64,000 nt of DNA from Candidatus Chloroploca sp. Khr17 (lineage in GTDB: Bacteria; Chloroflexota; Chloroflexia; Chloroflexales; Chloroflexaceae): assembly GCF_004138165.1 (NCBI RefSeq), contig NZ_RYFF01000003.1, positions 186,001 to 250,000 of the forward strand, read 5' to 3'. Position 1 is the stretch's first letter. Every line of letters begins with the position of its first letter. The position numbers and the translations under genes were made by a program. The notes below the pieces were generated by a model. That model ran no database searches. It saw only the letters and a program-made list of their open reading frames with translations, and had not been told where the DNA came from. This document shows positions 54,154-62,852 of this stretch, piece by piece.

Positions 54154-55788
54154 ATGCAAAACCAGCAGATCGATCGTGTCAGGCGCAATCTAGAGGATGA
54201 GACGGGGATCAAAGTCGCTGCTGATGATCGGCGACGCTGGTGGATTCTGGCGGCGTGTTGTCTGGTAGCCTTTGCGCAGACGGCTGAGCCGCAGCTGTTG
54301 ATGCTCGTCTTTGATACGCCTGCAGAAGCGTTTACGACCGAGTGGGCCTGGTTGCGCATCATCACCAATATCGGGGTGGTGCTCTTTGTTGCCTTCCAGT
54401 TAATCGGTGGGGTGCTGGGGGATCTGCTGGGGCGACGGCGGATCTTTTTGTTGGGGGCGGGCGGCTTTTTACTTGGCAACCTGCTAACCGCGTTCACAAC
54501 GAATGCCCCAATGCTGCTGGTAACGCGCACCATCACCGGCGTGATGGGAGCCCTCGCCTTCCCGCTCACCGTCGGGATCATCCGGCTGATCTTCACCGGC
54601 CCGGCCCGGCCACGGGCCTTTTTGATCTACACGGCGGCAACGGGTTTGGGCACGCTCGCAAGCCTGCTCGCCCTCTTGATCAACGACTGGGTTGGCCTGC
54701 GGGCGACGCTGATCATCCCGACCGTGATTGGCAGCATCGGCCTCTGGCTTGCCTGGCGCTACCTACCCGAGAGCCGCGCCAGGGGCGGGTTTGGGCGAAC
54801 CGAAGCGATCGTCGCCGCCTCGTGGACACTCGTCTTTTTAGCGCTGATCTTTGCGATAGGGGTCAGTCGTGCGCTTGGCTCGCTCTTCAACCCGATCACG
54901 CTCAGCGCGTTGCTGATCAGCGGACTTGGCACGTGGGTGATGCTCGTCTGGTCACAGCGCTCGCTCTACCGAGGGCTGCGCGGGCGATCCAACCGGGTTT
55001 CGCGGCAATTTCTCTCGTTGATGCTGCTCATCTCGGCCACGCTGAGCTTTGCGCTGAGCGGATACATCCTGCAACTCTACGGCTTCTTTGCCACCGTCCA
55101 GCAAAACTCGGCCATCGTCAGCGGCATGATGCTCAGCCCGATCCTACTCGTGCCGATCCTCGCCCTGCGGCAGGTTGATCGCTTTGCACGCGACAAACCG
55201 GGGTATCTCGTAGTCGCAACCGGGCTTCTGTGCATGGCAGCCGCCATCTTGCTCACCGCCCTGGCACGCCCAGGGTTGCCTTACATCTTGCTCATCCCGA
55301 TCATGGGGCTCTTTGGCGTCGGCTTTTTTCTGGCCTCAACCTCGTGGAACAACATCTACCTCAGCGTCTTACCGCCCGATCTGGTAGGGGCGAGCTCAGG
55401 CATCAGCAAAGCCGCAGGGTTGGTTGGCGGGGGCCTAGCCGGTGTCATCCTGACGACAGCGGCGCAACTGACGGGTTTGCTTGATTTTCAGCGGCGGCTC
55501 GAAGCCCTAGGGGTCGCGAGCGAGCAACAAGAGCAAGCACTCGCGATCTTGAATGAGGTCTTGTGGAGTGGGGTCATCATTGACGAAGAGGCCCCCGAAG
55601 CCATCATCCAACTCGGCCTGCTCGAATTTTACCGCGAAGCCTTTGCGGTCGGCATTGCTTCGGCGCTCATTACTGCCGCTCTGGTCTGCCTGGTGACAGG
55701 GTTGATCGCCTGGATCTGGCTAAGCCGCTGGGCGCGCAACATCAAGGGACGCGCCCTTGAGGCGGAGGATCTGGCTGAACTAATGTGA
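54154..55788 (+). CDS. MFS transporter (DHA2-like, about 14 helices)
   Basis: 544 residues from ATG 54154 (MQNQQIDRVRRNLEDETGIK); the open frame to 53977 runs through a hairpin and is not used. Soluble N-terminal 40 residues, then about fourteen helices. MFS motif A-like GGVLGDLLGRRRIFLLGAGG after helix 2 and a motif C-like region. Loop with YLPESRARGGFG after helix 6. A short soluble insert (about 490-515, RRLEALGVASEQQEQALAIL) near the end is outside the usual pattern. Probably exports drugs or metabolites. Confidence 0.9.
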   Translation: MQNQQIDRVRRNLEDETGIKVAADDRRRWWILAACCLVAFAQTAEPQLLMLVFDTPAEAFTTEWAWLRIITNIGVVLFVAFQLIGGVLGDLLGRRRIFLLGAGGFLLGNLLTAFTTNAPMLLVTRTITGVMGALAFPLTVGIIRLIFTGPARPRAFLIYTAATGLGTLASLLALLINDWVGLRATLIIPTVIGSIGLWLAWRYLPESRARGGFGRTEAIVAASWTLVFLALIFAIGVSRALGSLFNPITLSALLISGLGTWVMLVWSQRSLYRGLRGRSNRVSRQFLSLMLLISATLSFALSGYILQLYGFFATVQQNSAIVSGMMLSPILLVPILALRQVDRFARDKPGYLVVATGLLCMAAAILLTALARPGLPYILLIPIMGLFGVGFFLASTSWNNIYLSVLPPDLVGASSGISKAAGLVGGGLAGVILTTAAQLTGLLDFQRRLEALGVASEQQEQALAILNEVLWSGVIIDEEAPEAIIQLGLLEFYREAFAVGIASALITAALVCLVTGLIAWIWLSRWARNIKGRALEAEDLAELM

Positions 55789-55804
55789 ACCTAGCAGGAA
55801 ATCA

Positions 55805-56365
55805 TTAGTCTTTTGGTTCAATTTTCACGTCCGCGACGGCGATTTTTTCATAAGTCAGAATATCATGGCGAAAGGGCCAGTGATCATAGAGCAGAATTTC
55901 GGCTGGTCGCCAGAGGGAGACCCAGCCGATAATAATGAAACTGTCGCTGAGAATATAAAAAAGGCGTTCGACCCAGAGACTTGTAGCCGTCTCGGAGAGA
56001 CCAGCGAAGAGGGTGGCGAGCAAGAGGCTTGTAACGAGGATCGCCAGACCATAGAGCACAGCGCGTTGCCCATCGCGGCGCAGCGCCACGAGTGAGCGTT
56101 CAAGGCGCTGGATATTCCAGCGGCAATAGCGTTCAAGCGCCTGCTTGGTCTCGGCTTCAAGCGTTGGCGTGATCTGGTCAGCGGGCAATCTGATCCTGAG
56201 TGCGCAGGGATCCATAAGCGGGCGGGCCTCGAGATCGACAATGATCGTCTCGATGCCCGCCTCGAAGGGGCCATCGCCGGCGAACGGATCAATCTCGGGT
56301 TCCTCAAAAAGTTCATAAATCGCATTGAGCGAGAGCACTGCGGTATAGAGTTGCGGCTCGGCCAT
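55805..56365 (-). CDS. Unknown two-helix membrane protein
   Basis: 186 residues from ATG 56365 (GAGGTGAT just upstream). No family recognised. Residues 1-85 are soluble (AIYELFEEPEIDPFAGDGPF, with a beta-like VDLEARPLMDPCALRIRLPA), about 85-105 basic helical, two membrane helices at about 107-128 and 135-155, and a short soluble tail. Converges with the MFS gene, 16 bases apart. The plus-strand gene at 56658 starts 293 bases away across a GC-rich repeat. Confidence 0.7.
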   Translation of the reverse strand: MAEPQLYTAVLSLNAIYELFEEPEIDPFAGDGPFEAGIETIIVDLEARPLMDPCALRIRLPADQITPTLEAETKQALERYCRWNIQRLERSLVALRRDGQRAVLYGLAILVTSLLLATLFAGLSETATSLWVERLFYILSDSFIIIGWVSLWRPAEILLYDHWPFRHDILTYEKIAVADVKIEPKD

Positions 56366-56517
56366 GATCACCTCGCATTAGACAGATCGCACGCATAAAT
56401 TATATGTTATATTGGGGCACGTTGGATCACATTGCAGTCAATAATTTGATCAAGACCCCGTCTGGTCTGATGCTGGCACCTGCGCTACGTGCGCACGTTG
56501 CCTATGTCGGAAGGGCG

Positions 56518-56645
56518 GAGCGTGGGGCACGGCGGCGCGGGCCGGGCGCAACGGCGCGGGCCGGGCACGGCGCCGCCGTGCCCCTACGGGGCGGGCGGGC
56601 CGGGCACGGCGCCGCCGTAGGGGCACGGCGCCGCTGTGCCCCCAC
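56518..56645. repeat. GC-rich GGGCACGGCGCCG repeat tract before PqqD gene
   Basis: Repeated GGCACGGCGCCGCCGTGCCC palindromes and GCGGGCCGGGC words, same family as 29908-30008. The open frame across it (56404-56661) reads as low-complexity Arg/Gly/Ala and is not counted as a gene or precursor peptide. Confidence 0.7.
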
Positions 56646-56657
56646 AGGAGAAATATC

Positions 56658-57104
56658 ATGAAAAAGCATCCACATTTACGTCTGAATCAGCCAGCAGTCA
56701 TTAGTGAAATCGTTGACGGTGAGGCGATTGTCGTTAATCTCGACAGCGGTGCATACTATAGTATGCGTGATAGTGCCGGGGTGATCTGGGCGGCGCTGCT
56801 GCATGGCAATGATGCGCAGGCGATTGGAACCTTGCTCAGTGAGGTCTATGGTATGTCGGCAGAAACGGTTGCAGGTGAGGTAGATACGTTCCTTGATCAA
56901 TTGCTTGCTGAGCAACTGGTTGTTCCCGCCGTGAACCCGCCTGAGGCCTTGCCCCCTTTATTGATCGATCTCCCACCTGATGAAACCTTCACTTCTCCTC
57001 TGCTTGAGAAATATACCGATATGGCCGATCTGCTCTTGCTTGACCCAATCCATGAAGTTGATGCGGAAACTGGCTGGCCACAGCCAGCGCCAAAGCGGCC
57101 TTGA
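56658..57104 (+). CDS. PqqD family protein (RiPP-recognition-element fold)
   Basis: 148 residues from ATG 56658, with AGGAG 8 bases upstream. Residues 8-95 match the PqqD winged-helix fold: NQPAVISEIVDGEAIVVNLD, GAYYSMRDSAGVIWAALLHG, then two helices ending FLDQLLAEQLVVP. In RiPP pathways this domain binds the leader peptide for the modifying enzymes. A further 50 residues (LPPLLIDLPPDETFTSPLLE, then a DLLLLDPIHEVD helix) are an acidic tail. It leads a plus-strand cluster with a nucleotidyltransferase, ABC exporter and sugar enzymes. Confidence 0.85.
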   Translation: MKKHPHLRLNQPAVISEIVDGEAIVVNLDSGAYYSMRDSAGVIWAALLHGNDAQAIGTLLSEVYGMSAETVAGEVDTFLDQLLAEQLVVPAVNPPEALPPLLIDLPPDETFTSPLLEKYTDMADLLLLDPIHEVDAETGWPQPAPKRP

Positions 57105-57222
57105 GGTAGGAGGTAGGAGGTAGGAGGTAGGAGGTAGGGGGTAGGAGCTAGGAGGTAGGAGGTAGGAGCTAGGAGCTAGGAGCTAGGAAAGAGGAAAGAG
57201 GAAAGAGGAAAGAGGAAAGAGG
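57105..57222 (+). repeat. Heptamer tandem repeat: GGTAGGA x12 then AAGAGGA x5
   Basis: Directly after the PqqD stop codon there are 12 units of G(G/C)TAGG(A/G) (57105-57188), then 4.9 units of AAGAGGA (57189-57222). Both have a 7-base period and join in register, so the second probably arose from the first. It is not coding (period not a multiple of 3). Copy number could change by slippage. Confidence 0.95.
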
Positions 57223-57300
57223 CCGTGTGCATCGGGATGTGATGCGCAACTCGGAGGTGTCGAGAAGTTTCAAACATCACTCGCTCAACGGAGCCTTATT

Positions 57301-58458
57301 GTGCAACGTAGCTTAAACCCCGGTTTGACCTGGCCCGCTTGGTTGGTTCCGCAAGAGGATGATCGCCACGTTGTGGCATCACTGGAGTCCCTGACGCCCG
57401 AGGACTGGTCGGCATTGCTCGCTGCGGCGACCCGGCATAACCTGGTTGGCATGCTCGCCTGGCGCCTCAAACAGCCCTCGCTGATCGGCTGTGTGCCCGA
57501 GAGGGTGCAGGCGCAATTGAGCCAGATCCAGCGTACAGCGGCGGTGCGAGGCCTTGTTCATCAGGCTGAGTTGCACCGAGTCTTGCGTGCCCTCGGCGCA
57601 GTCGGGGTGCAACCGGTCGTCTACAAAGGGGCCTTGGTCGCACACACGCTCTATCCTGAGCCGGGTTGTCGCCCGATGGGGGATATTGATCTCTGGATTG
57701 CTGACGATGAGGTTCCGCGTGCATGGCAAGCAATGGAGGGGCTGGGCTATCAGCAGCGCTCGAAGTCGCGGCGTCCGTTGGCGTTGCAGCGCGAGCGTGA
57801 TGGCGAGATCCAGTTTTATAGCGATGCGCCAGGGCACGGGCTGATCGAGTTGCATTGGGGCGTCTTTGCGGGCGAGTGGCTGCGCTGGGCCTCGTCGGTC
57901 GATCGGGCGGGCGTACGCGAAAGGATTGAGCCGATCGATCTACTCGGCCATCCGGTCTACCGGCTTGCCCACGAAGATGCGTTGATCCAACTGGCGGTGC
58001 ATGCCGCGATCAATCATCAACTCTCGGGCAATGCCCTGCGCTCGCTGCTTGATGTAGCCTTGCTGGCGCAGCAGAGGCTTGACTGGGCTACCGTTGCGCA
58101 ACGGGTGCAGGCTTGGGGGTTGGCAACAGCGGTCAGCCTCGTCTTCGCCCTTGTCGCTGAGATCTACCGTGTTCCCGCGATCTTGTCGGGGCTAGCACTC
58201 TTGCCACTGCCGGTACACCGCTACAAATTGGTGACGCACTTTATTGATGCACAACGCATCATCGAAGGCTACGATCTTTCCGCTTCGCCACGGCGCCTCC
58301 TCTACCAGTTGACCTTGATCGACCGACCAGGTGATACGTTCCGACTACTGCACGGAGCACTCTGGCCTGAGGTTAGCTGGATCCATCGGCGGTATGGGTC
58401 GAGTGATCTGCGAACGCGGTTGCAGCATACGCTTGGGGTGTTGCAGGGCAAAGTGTAG
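57301..58458 (+). CDS. Nucleotidyltransferase family protein (NTP_transf_5-like)
   Basis: 385 residues from GTG 57301 (GGAG 8 bases upstream). A helical N-terminal part (about 1-95), then a nucleotidyltransferase core: VQPVVYKGALVAHTLYPEPG and the metal-binding PMGDIDLWIADDEVP (Asp-x-Asp), a later IELHWGVF segment, and a helical C-terminal half. This family occurs in several RiPP (lasso peptide-like) and glycan clusters, where it modifies an unknown acceptor. It follows the PqqD gene across 196 bases with a tandem repeat. Confidence 0.82.
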   Translation: MQRSLNPGLTWPAWLVPQEDDRHVVASLESLTPEDWSALLAAATRHNLVGMLAWRLKQPSLIGCVPERVQAQLSQIQRTAAVRGLVHQAELHRVLRALGAVGVQPVVYKGALVAHTLYPEPGCRPMGDIDLWIADDEVPRAWQAMEGLGYQQRSKSRRPLALQRERDGEIQFYSDAPGHGLIELHWGVFAGEWLRWASSVDRAGVRERIEPIDLLGHPVYRLAHEDALIQLAVHAAINHQLSGNALRSLLDVALLAQQRLDWATVAQRVQAWGLATAVSLVFALVAEIYRVPAILSGLALLPLPVHRYKLVTHFIDAQRIIEGYDLSASPRRLLYQLTLIDRPGDTFRLLHGALWPEVSWIHRRYGSSDLRTRLQHTLGVLQGKV

Positions 58459-58462
58459 GGAG

Positions 58463-58592
58463 GCGGGGGAACCCGGTTCCCCCGCACCCCCGCCTGAGGA
58501 TACCACGATAACCCGGCCACGGACGTCCCGTAGGGGCGCAGCAGCACCTGGCACCCCCGGCGCAAAAACGCCACCCCATGGCTGCTGCGCCC
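58463..58592. repeat. Palindromes between nucleotidyltransferase and ABC exporter genes
   Basis: GCGGGGGAACC-C-GGTTCCCCCGC (58463-58485) and a larger pair GGGCGCAGCAGC (58534-58545) / GCTGCTGCGCCC (58581-58592). The GGCGCAGCAGC word is also found at 45299 and 684. Confidence 0.7.
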
Positions 58593-58682
58593 ACCGGTGT
58601 GTCGGTGCAAACACGGCACCTCTACCGGCACAGGCGCGGGGATGGTTACGAAGATGATCATAATGGCAGGAATTCAGCGAAT

Positions 58683-60548
58683 ATGCACCGACATCGGATC
58701 AGGCCTGTACAGGATCAGCGTTTGAAGCGGTTGCTCAGTGTGCGCAGTCAGATGCGGCAGGTGCGCTATGTGCCCCAGGCCTTGCGCCTCGTCTGGCAGG
58801 CGGCGCGGGGCTGGACGATCGCTTCGACGGTGTTGCTGGTGATCCAGGGCGTGCTGCCGGTGGTGACGGTCTATCTGACGCGTGAACTGGTCAATGGCCT
58901 GGTCGCAGTAGTAGAGCGTGGCGGCACGTCTGAGGCGATCCAGGCGGTGGTGCCAATCTTTGTGCTGATGGGGTTGGTGCTGGTGACCGGGGAATTGCTG
59001 GGCAGTGTGCAGGAGTATGTGCGCATGTTGCTAGCCCAACGGACGCGCGATCATATGAATCACCTGATCCACGGCAAAGCGCTCAGCCTCGATCTCCATT
59101 TCTACGAGTCGCCGACCTACTATGACCAGTTGCAACGGGCAAGTGTGGATGCGATTGATCGTCCATTGGCGTTGCTGGAAAACATCAATGGCCTGTTGCA
59201 GAACACGATCACCCTGGTTGCGATGGGCGGCGTGCTCTTCATCTTTGCATGGTGGATGCCGCTGGTTTTGCTGGGGGGGACATTGCCGGCGCTCTGGGTA
59301 GCGCTACGCTCGACCTGGATCTTTCATCGCTGGCGGCAGAAGAATACGATGCATCAGCGTCGGTTGAGCTACTTTCAGCGGGTGGTGACGCTGGTGAATG
59401 CGGCGATGGAGTTGCGCATCTTTGGGCTGGGTGATTATTTCAAGCAGTCGTACGATCAACTGAGTCGGCGATTGCATGAAGAACGCCTAGGGCTAGCGCG
59501 GCAGCAGATGCTGGCCCAGATTGGCGCATCACTCGTTGGCCTAATGGCCCTAGCAGGTGCCCTCGGTTGGATGGGCTTGCAAACGATGCGCGGGCGCTTT
59601 AACCTGGGCGACCTAGCGATGTTCTGGCAAGCCATGAACCAGGGTCTCCGTCTGATGCGCAGCTTGCTCACCGGGGTCGGCGACATCTATCGCAACCTGC
59701 TCTTCCTGGAAGATCTCTTCACCTTTCTCGAACTCGAGCCTCAGATCGTCGATCCGGCGGTACCAACGACGCTGGCACCAGGTTTAGGTGAAGGCATTCG
59801 GATGGAAGAGGTGACTTTTCGCTATGAGGATAGCGAGCGAAACGCGCTGGAGCAGTTCAACCTGACGATCCCGGCGGGTCAGATTGTAGCGATTGTGGGG
59901 GAGAACGGGGCGGGCAAGAGCACCTTGATCAAATTGCTCTGCCGTTTTTATGATCCGCAGGAGGGTCGGATTACCTGGGATGGCGTTGACTTGCGCGAAC
60001 TCGCCCAGGACGAGCTACGCCGACGAATCAGTGTCCTTTTTCAACAGCCCTTCCCATACCACGACACGGCAGGCGACAATATCCGTTTTGGTGACATGGG
60101 GAGCGCGCCTACGCAAGCGGAGATCGAGGCAGCGGCACGGGCAGGCGGGGCCGCCGAGATCATTGACAAGCTACCCGAGGGGTACGCAACGATCCTAGGG
60201 CGCTGGTTTGGGTACACCGAATTGAGCATCGGCGAATGGCAGCGCCTTGCGTTGGCGCGGGCCTTTGTACGCCAGGCCGACCTGGTGATCCTTGATGAAC
60301 CAACCAGCGCAATGGATAGCTGGGCCGAGCATGCGTGGATGGCACGCTTTCGGGATTTGATTGCCGGGCGTACCGCCCTGATCATTACGCACCGCTTCAC
60401 CACCGCGATGCAGGCCGACATCATCCATGTGATGGTCGGCGGGCGAGTGATCGAAGCGGGGACACATAGCGAACTTGTGGCGCTGGGCGGGCACTATGCG
60501 AGCTCGTGGAATATGCAGATGCGGGAGGTGTCGGCGGAGGGGGTTTGA
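58683..60548 (+). CDS. ABC exporter (fused membrane and ATPase domains)
   Basis: 621 residues from ATG 58683. Six membrane helices (about 35-330), including FYESPTYYDQLQRASVDAID, a hallmark segment of exporters of the peptide/lantibiotic type. ATPase domain about 370-610: VTFRYEDSERNALEQFNLTI, Walker A GENGAGKSTLIKL, Q-loop VLFQQPFPYHDTAGDN, signature LSIGEWQRLALARAF (one change from LSGGE), Walker B LVILDEPTSAMD, switch His in ITHRF. Has no peptidase C39 domain. Probably exports the product of the cluster. Confidence 0.92.
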   Translation: MHRHRIRPVQDQRLKRLLSVRSQMRQVRYVPQALRLVWQAARGWTIASTVLLVIQGVLPVVTVYLTRELVNGLVAVVERGGTSEAIQAVVPIFVLMGLVLVTGELLGSVQEYVRMLLAQRTRDHMNHLIHGKALSLDLHFYESPTYYDQLQRASVDAIDRPLALLENINGLLQNTITLVAMGGVLFIFAWWMPLVLLGGTLPALWVALRSTWIFHRWRQKNTMHQRRLSYFQRVVTLVNAAMELRIFGLGDYFKQSYDQLSRRLHEERLGLARQQMLAQIGASLVGLMALAGALGWMGLQTMRGRFNLGDLAMFWQAMNQGLRLMRSLLTGVGDIYRNLLFLEDLFTFLELEPQIVDPAVPTTLAPGLGEGIRMEEVTFRYEDSERNALEQFNLTIPAGQIVAIVGENGAGKSTLIKLLCRFYDPQEGRITWDGVDLRELAQDELRRRISVLFQQPFPYHDTAGDNIRFGDMGSAPTQAEIEAAARAGGAAEIIDKLPEGYATILGRWFGYTELSIGEWQRLALARAFVRQADLVILDEPTSAMDSWAEHAWMARFRDLIAGRTALIITHRFTTAMQADIIHVMVGGRVIEAGTHSELVALGGHYASSWNMQMREVSAEGV

Positions 60549-61643
<1,095 letters not shown>

Positions 61644-61667
61644 GATGCCACATTGCTTTGTCAGGGA

Positions 61668-61947
61668 GCCAACCCGATCTACCGCGAGATCCTGCTACAG
61701 GAGATGATCTCTTAACCGACAGCATCAACACCAGGAGACGGGTCGAACGGGAGGACGGCCTGGGCCGACGGCGGACGGACTTGCTCGTGCTCTGGCCGTT
61801 TGGGGGCGAAGTATTGCACAAGTCGCTGGACGCCACCCTGATGAAGGGTTTGGCGCAGACGTGGGAATACGCCGACCGCTGCACCGCAGAGCGGCGCACC
61901 TGGTGGTCTTCGACTGGCGCACGGGACGGACGCGGGCGGAGCAGTAG
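61668..61947 (+). pseudogene. Remnant of AAA-ATPase / PD-(D/E)XK protein
   Basis: Broken pieces in two or more frames match the end of the common AAA_34-type protein: ANPIYREILLQEMIS, then stop TAA; RRVEREDGLGRRRTDLLVLWP; LHKSLDATLMKGLAQTWEYA; and, after a shift, AHLVVFDWRTGRTRAEQ, stop TAG 61945. The central ELK part of the nuclease domain is deleted. This covers most of the 339-bp gap between the epimerase and methyltransferase genes. Confidence 0.8.
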
Positions 61948-61982
61948 GATGGGTTGGCGATCATGGTGTGGGGAATGTAAAT

Positions 61983-62852
61983 ATGATGGTTTTAAATGCT
62001 CTTGTTGTAGCGCTGCGGGCGCGGGCAGCACGATCTTCCAAGCGCGCCGCCCATTTCATCTCTTTGCTGCGCCAATACATGCGATGGTTTGGCCGGCGTG
62101 AAGGGCTGCGTGTTTTTGTCGCTTCGCTGTTGAACCCTCGGGGTGAGGTGACCGTCCATCCCCGTCAGCTTCGTGCGCCCCTCACCTTGCGCCTGGGGAC
62201 ATCAGATTTTCGGATCTACGGTCAGGTTATCGCGCGGGAAGAGTATACTTTACCTTTGAGCCGCCCACCCGGGGTGATCATTGATGCGGGCGCCAATATT
62301 GGCTTGACGACGATCTATTATGCCAATCGCTACCCGGCGGCGCGCATTTTGGCCCTGGAACCAGAAGCCTCCAATTTCAGCCAGCTACGCAAAAATGTCG
62401 CCGCTTATCCCCAGATCATCCCCCTCCAGGCGGCGCTGTGGGATACACCCATTATACTGGCGTTAGCTAACCCGGCCAAACGTTCTGGGATCTATGGCGT
62501 TTTTTGCGTTCAACCTCACGAAGCGGATGGCCGTTTCCCGGTTGTTGGACAGGTGAATTCTGTTACCGTGCCCCAACTGTTGACCGATTACAACCTTGAT
62601 GTTGTGGATCTGTTGAAAGTGGACATCGAAGGTGCAGAAAGGGAGGTGTTCGCCTCGCCGGCAGCGTGGATTGAACGCGTCGGAGTCATCATCATCGAAT
62701 TACATGATCGTTTGGTGCGGGGCTGCGCCTTGAATTTCTACACCGCGACACACGGCTTTGAGTGTGAATGGCATTCCGGAGAGCACGTTATTGTAGCCCG
62801 CCGGGGTTTGATAGAAAATGCACCCTGGCAATCGCAAAGGTTTTCGAGATGA
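61983..62852 (+). CDS. FkbM family methyltransferase
   Basis: 289 residues from ATG 61983 (or 61986). A basic N-terminal helix region (1-75), then a class I SAM-dependent methyltransferase: motif I IIDAGANIGLTTIYYANRYP, LALEPEASNFSQLRKNVAAY, later LLKVDIEGAEREVF (post-motif Asp, typical of FkbM) and VIIIELHDRL. FkbM enzymes O-methylate sugars or polyketides. Its stop overlaps the glycosyltransferase start (ATGA), so the two are coupled. Confidence 0.92.
   Translation: MMVLNALVVALRARAARSSKRAAHFISLLRQYMRWFGRREGLRVFVASLLNPRGEVTVHPRQLRAPLTLRLGTSDFRIYGQVIAREEYTLPLSRPPGVIIDAGANIGLTTIYYANRYPAARILALEPEASNFSQLRKNVAAYPQIIPLQAALWDTPIILALANPAKRSGIYGVFCVQPHEADGRFPVVGQVNSVTVPQLLTDYNLDVVDLLKVDIEGAEREVFASPAAWIERVGVIIIELHDRLVRGCALNFYTATHGFECEWHSGEHVIVARRGLIENAPWQSQRFSR

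Noticed and set aside
56404-56661. 85-codon frame before the PqqD gene as a RiPP precursor
   Set aside because: It is mostly translated GC repeat (Arg/Gly/Ala) and has no leader/core look.
57105-57222. Tandem repeat as a CRISPR-like or coding repeat
   Set aside because: Period is 7 bases without spacers and it is not a multiple of 3.
56658-60548. Calling the cluster a lasso peptide locus
   Set aside because: No asparagine-synthase-like cyclase, no transglutaminase-like protease and no precursor are visible.
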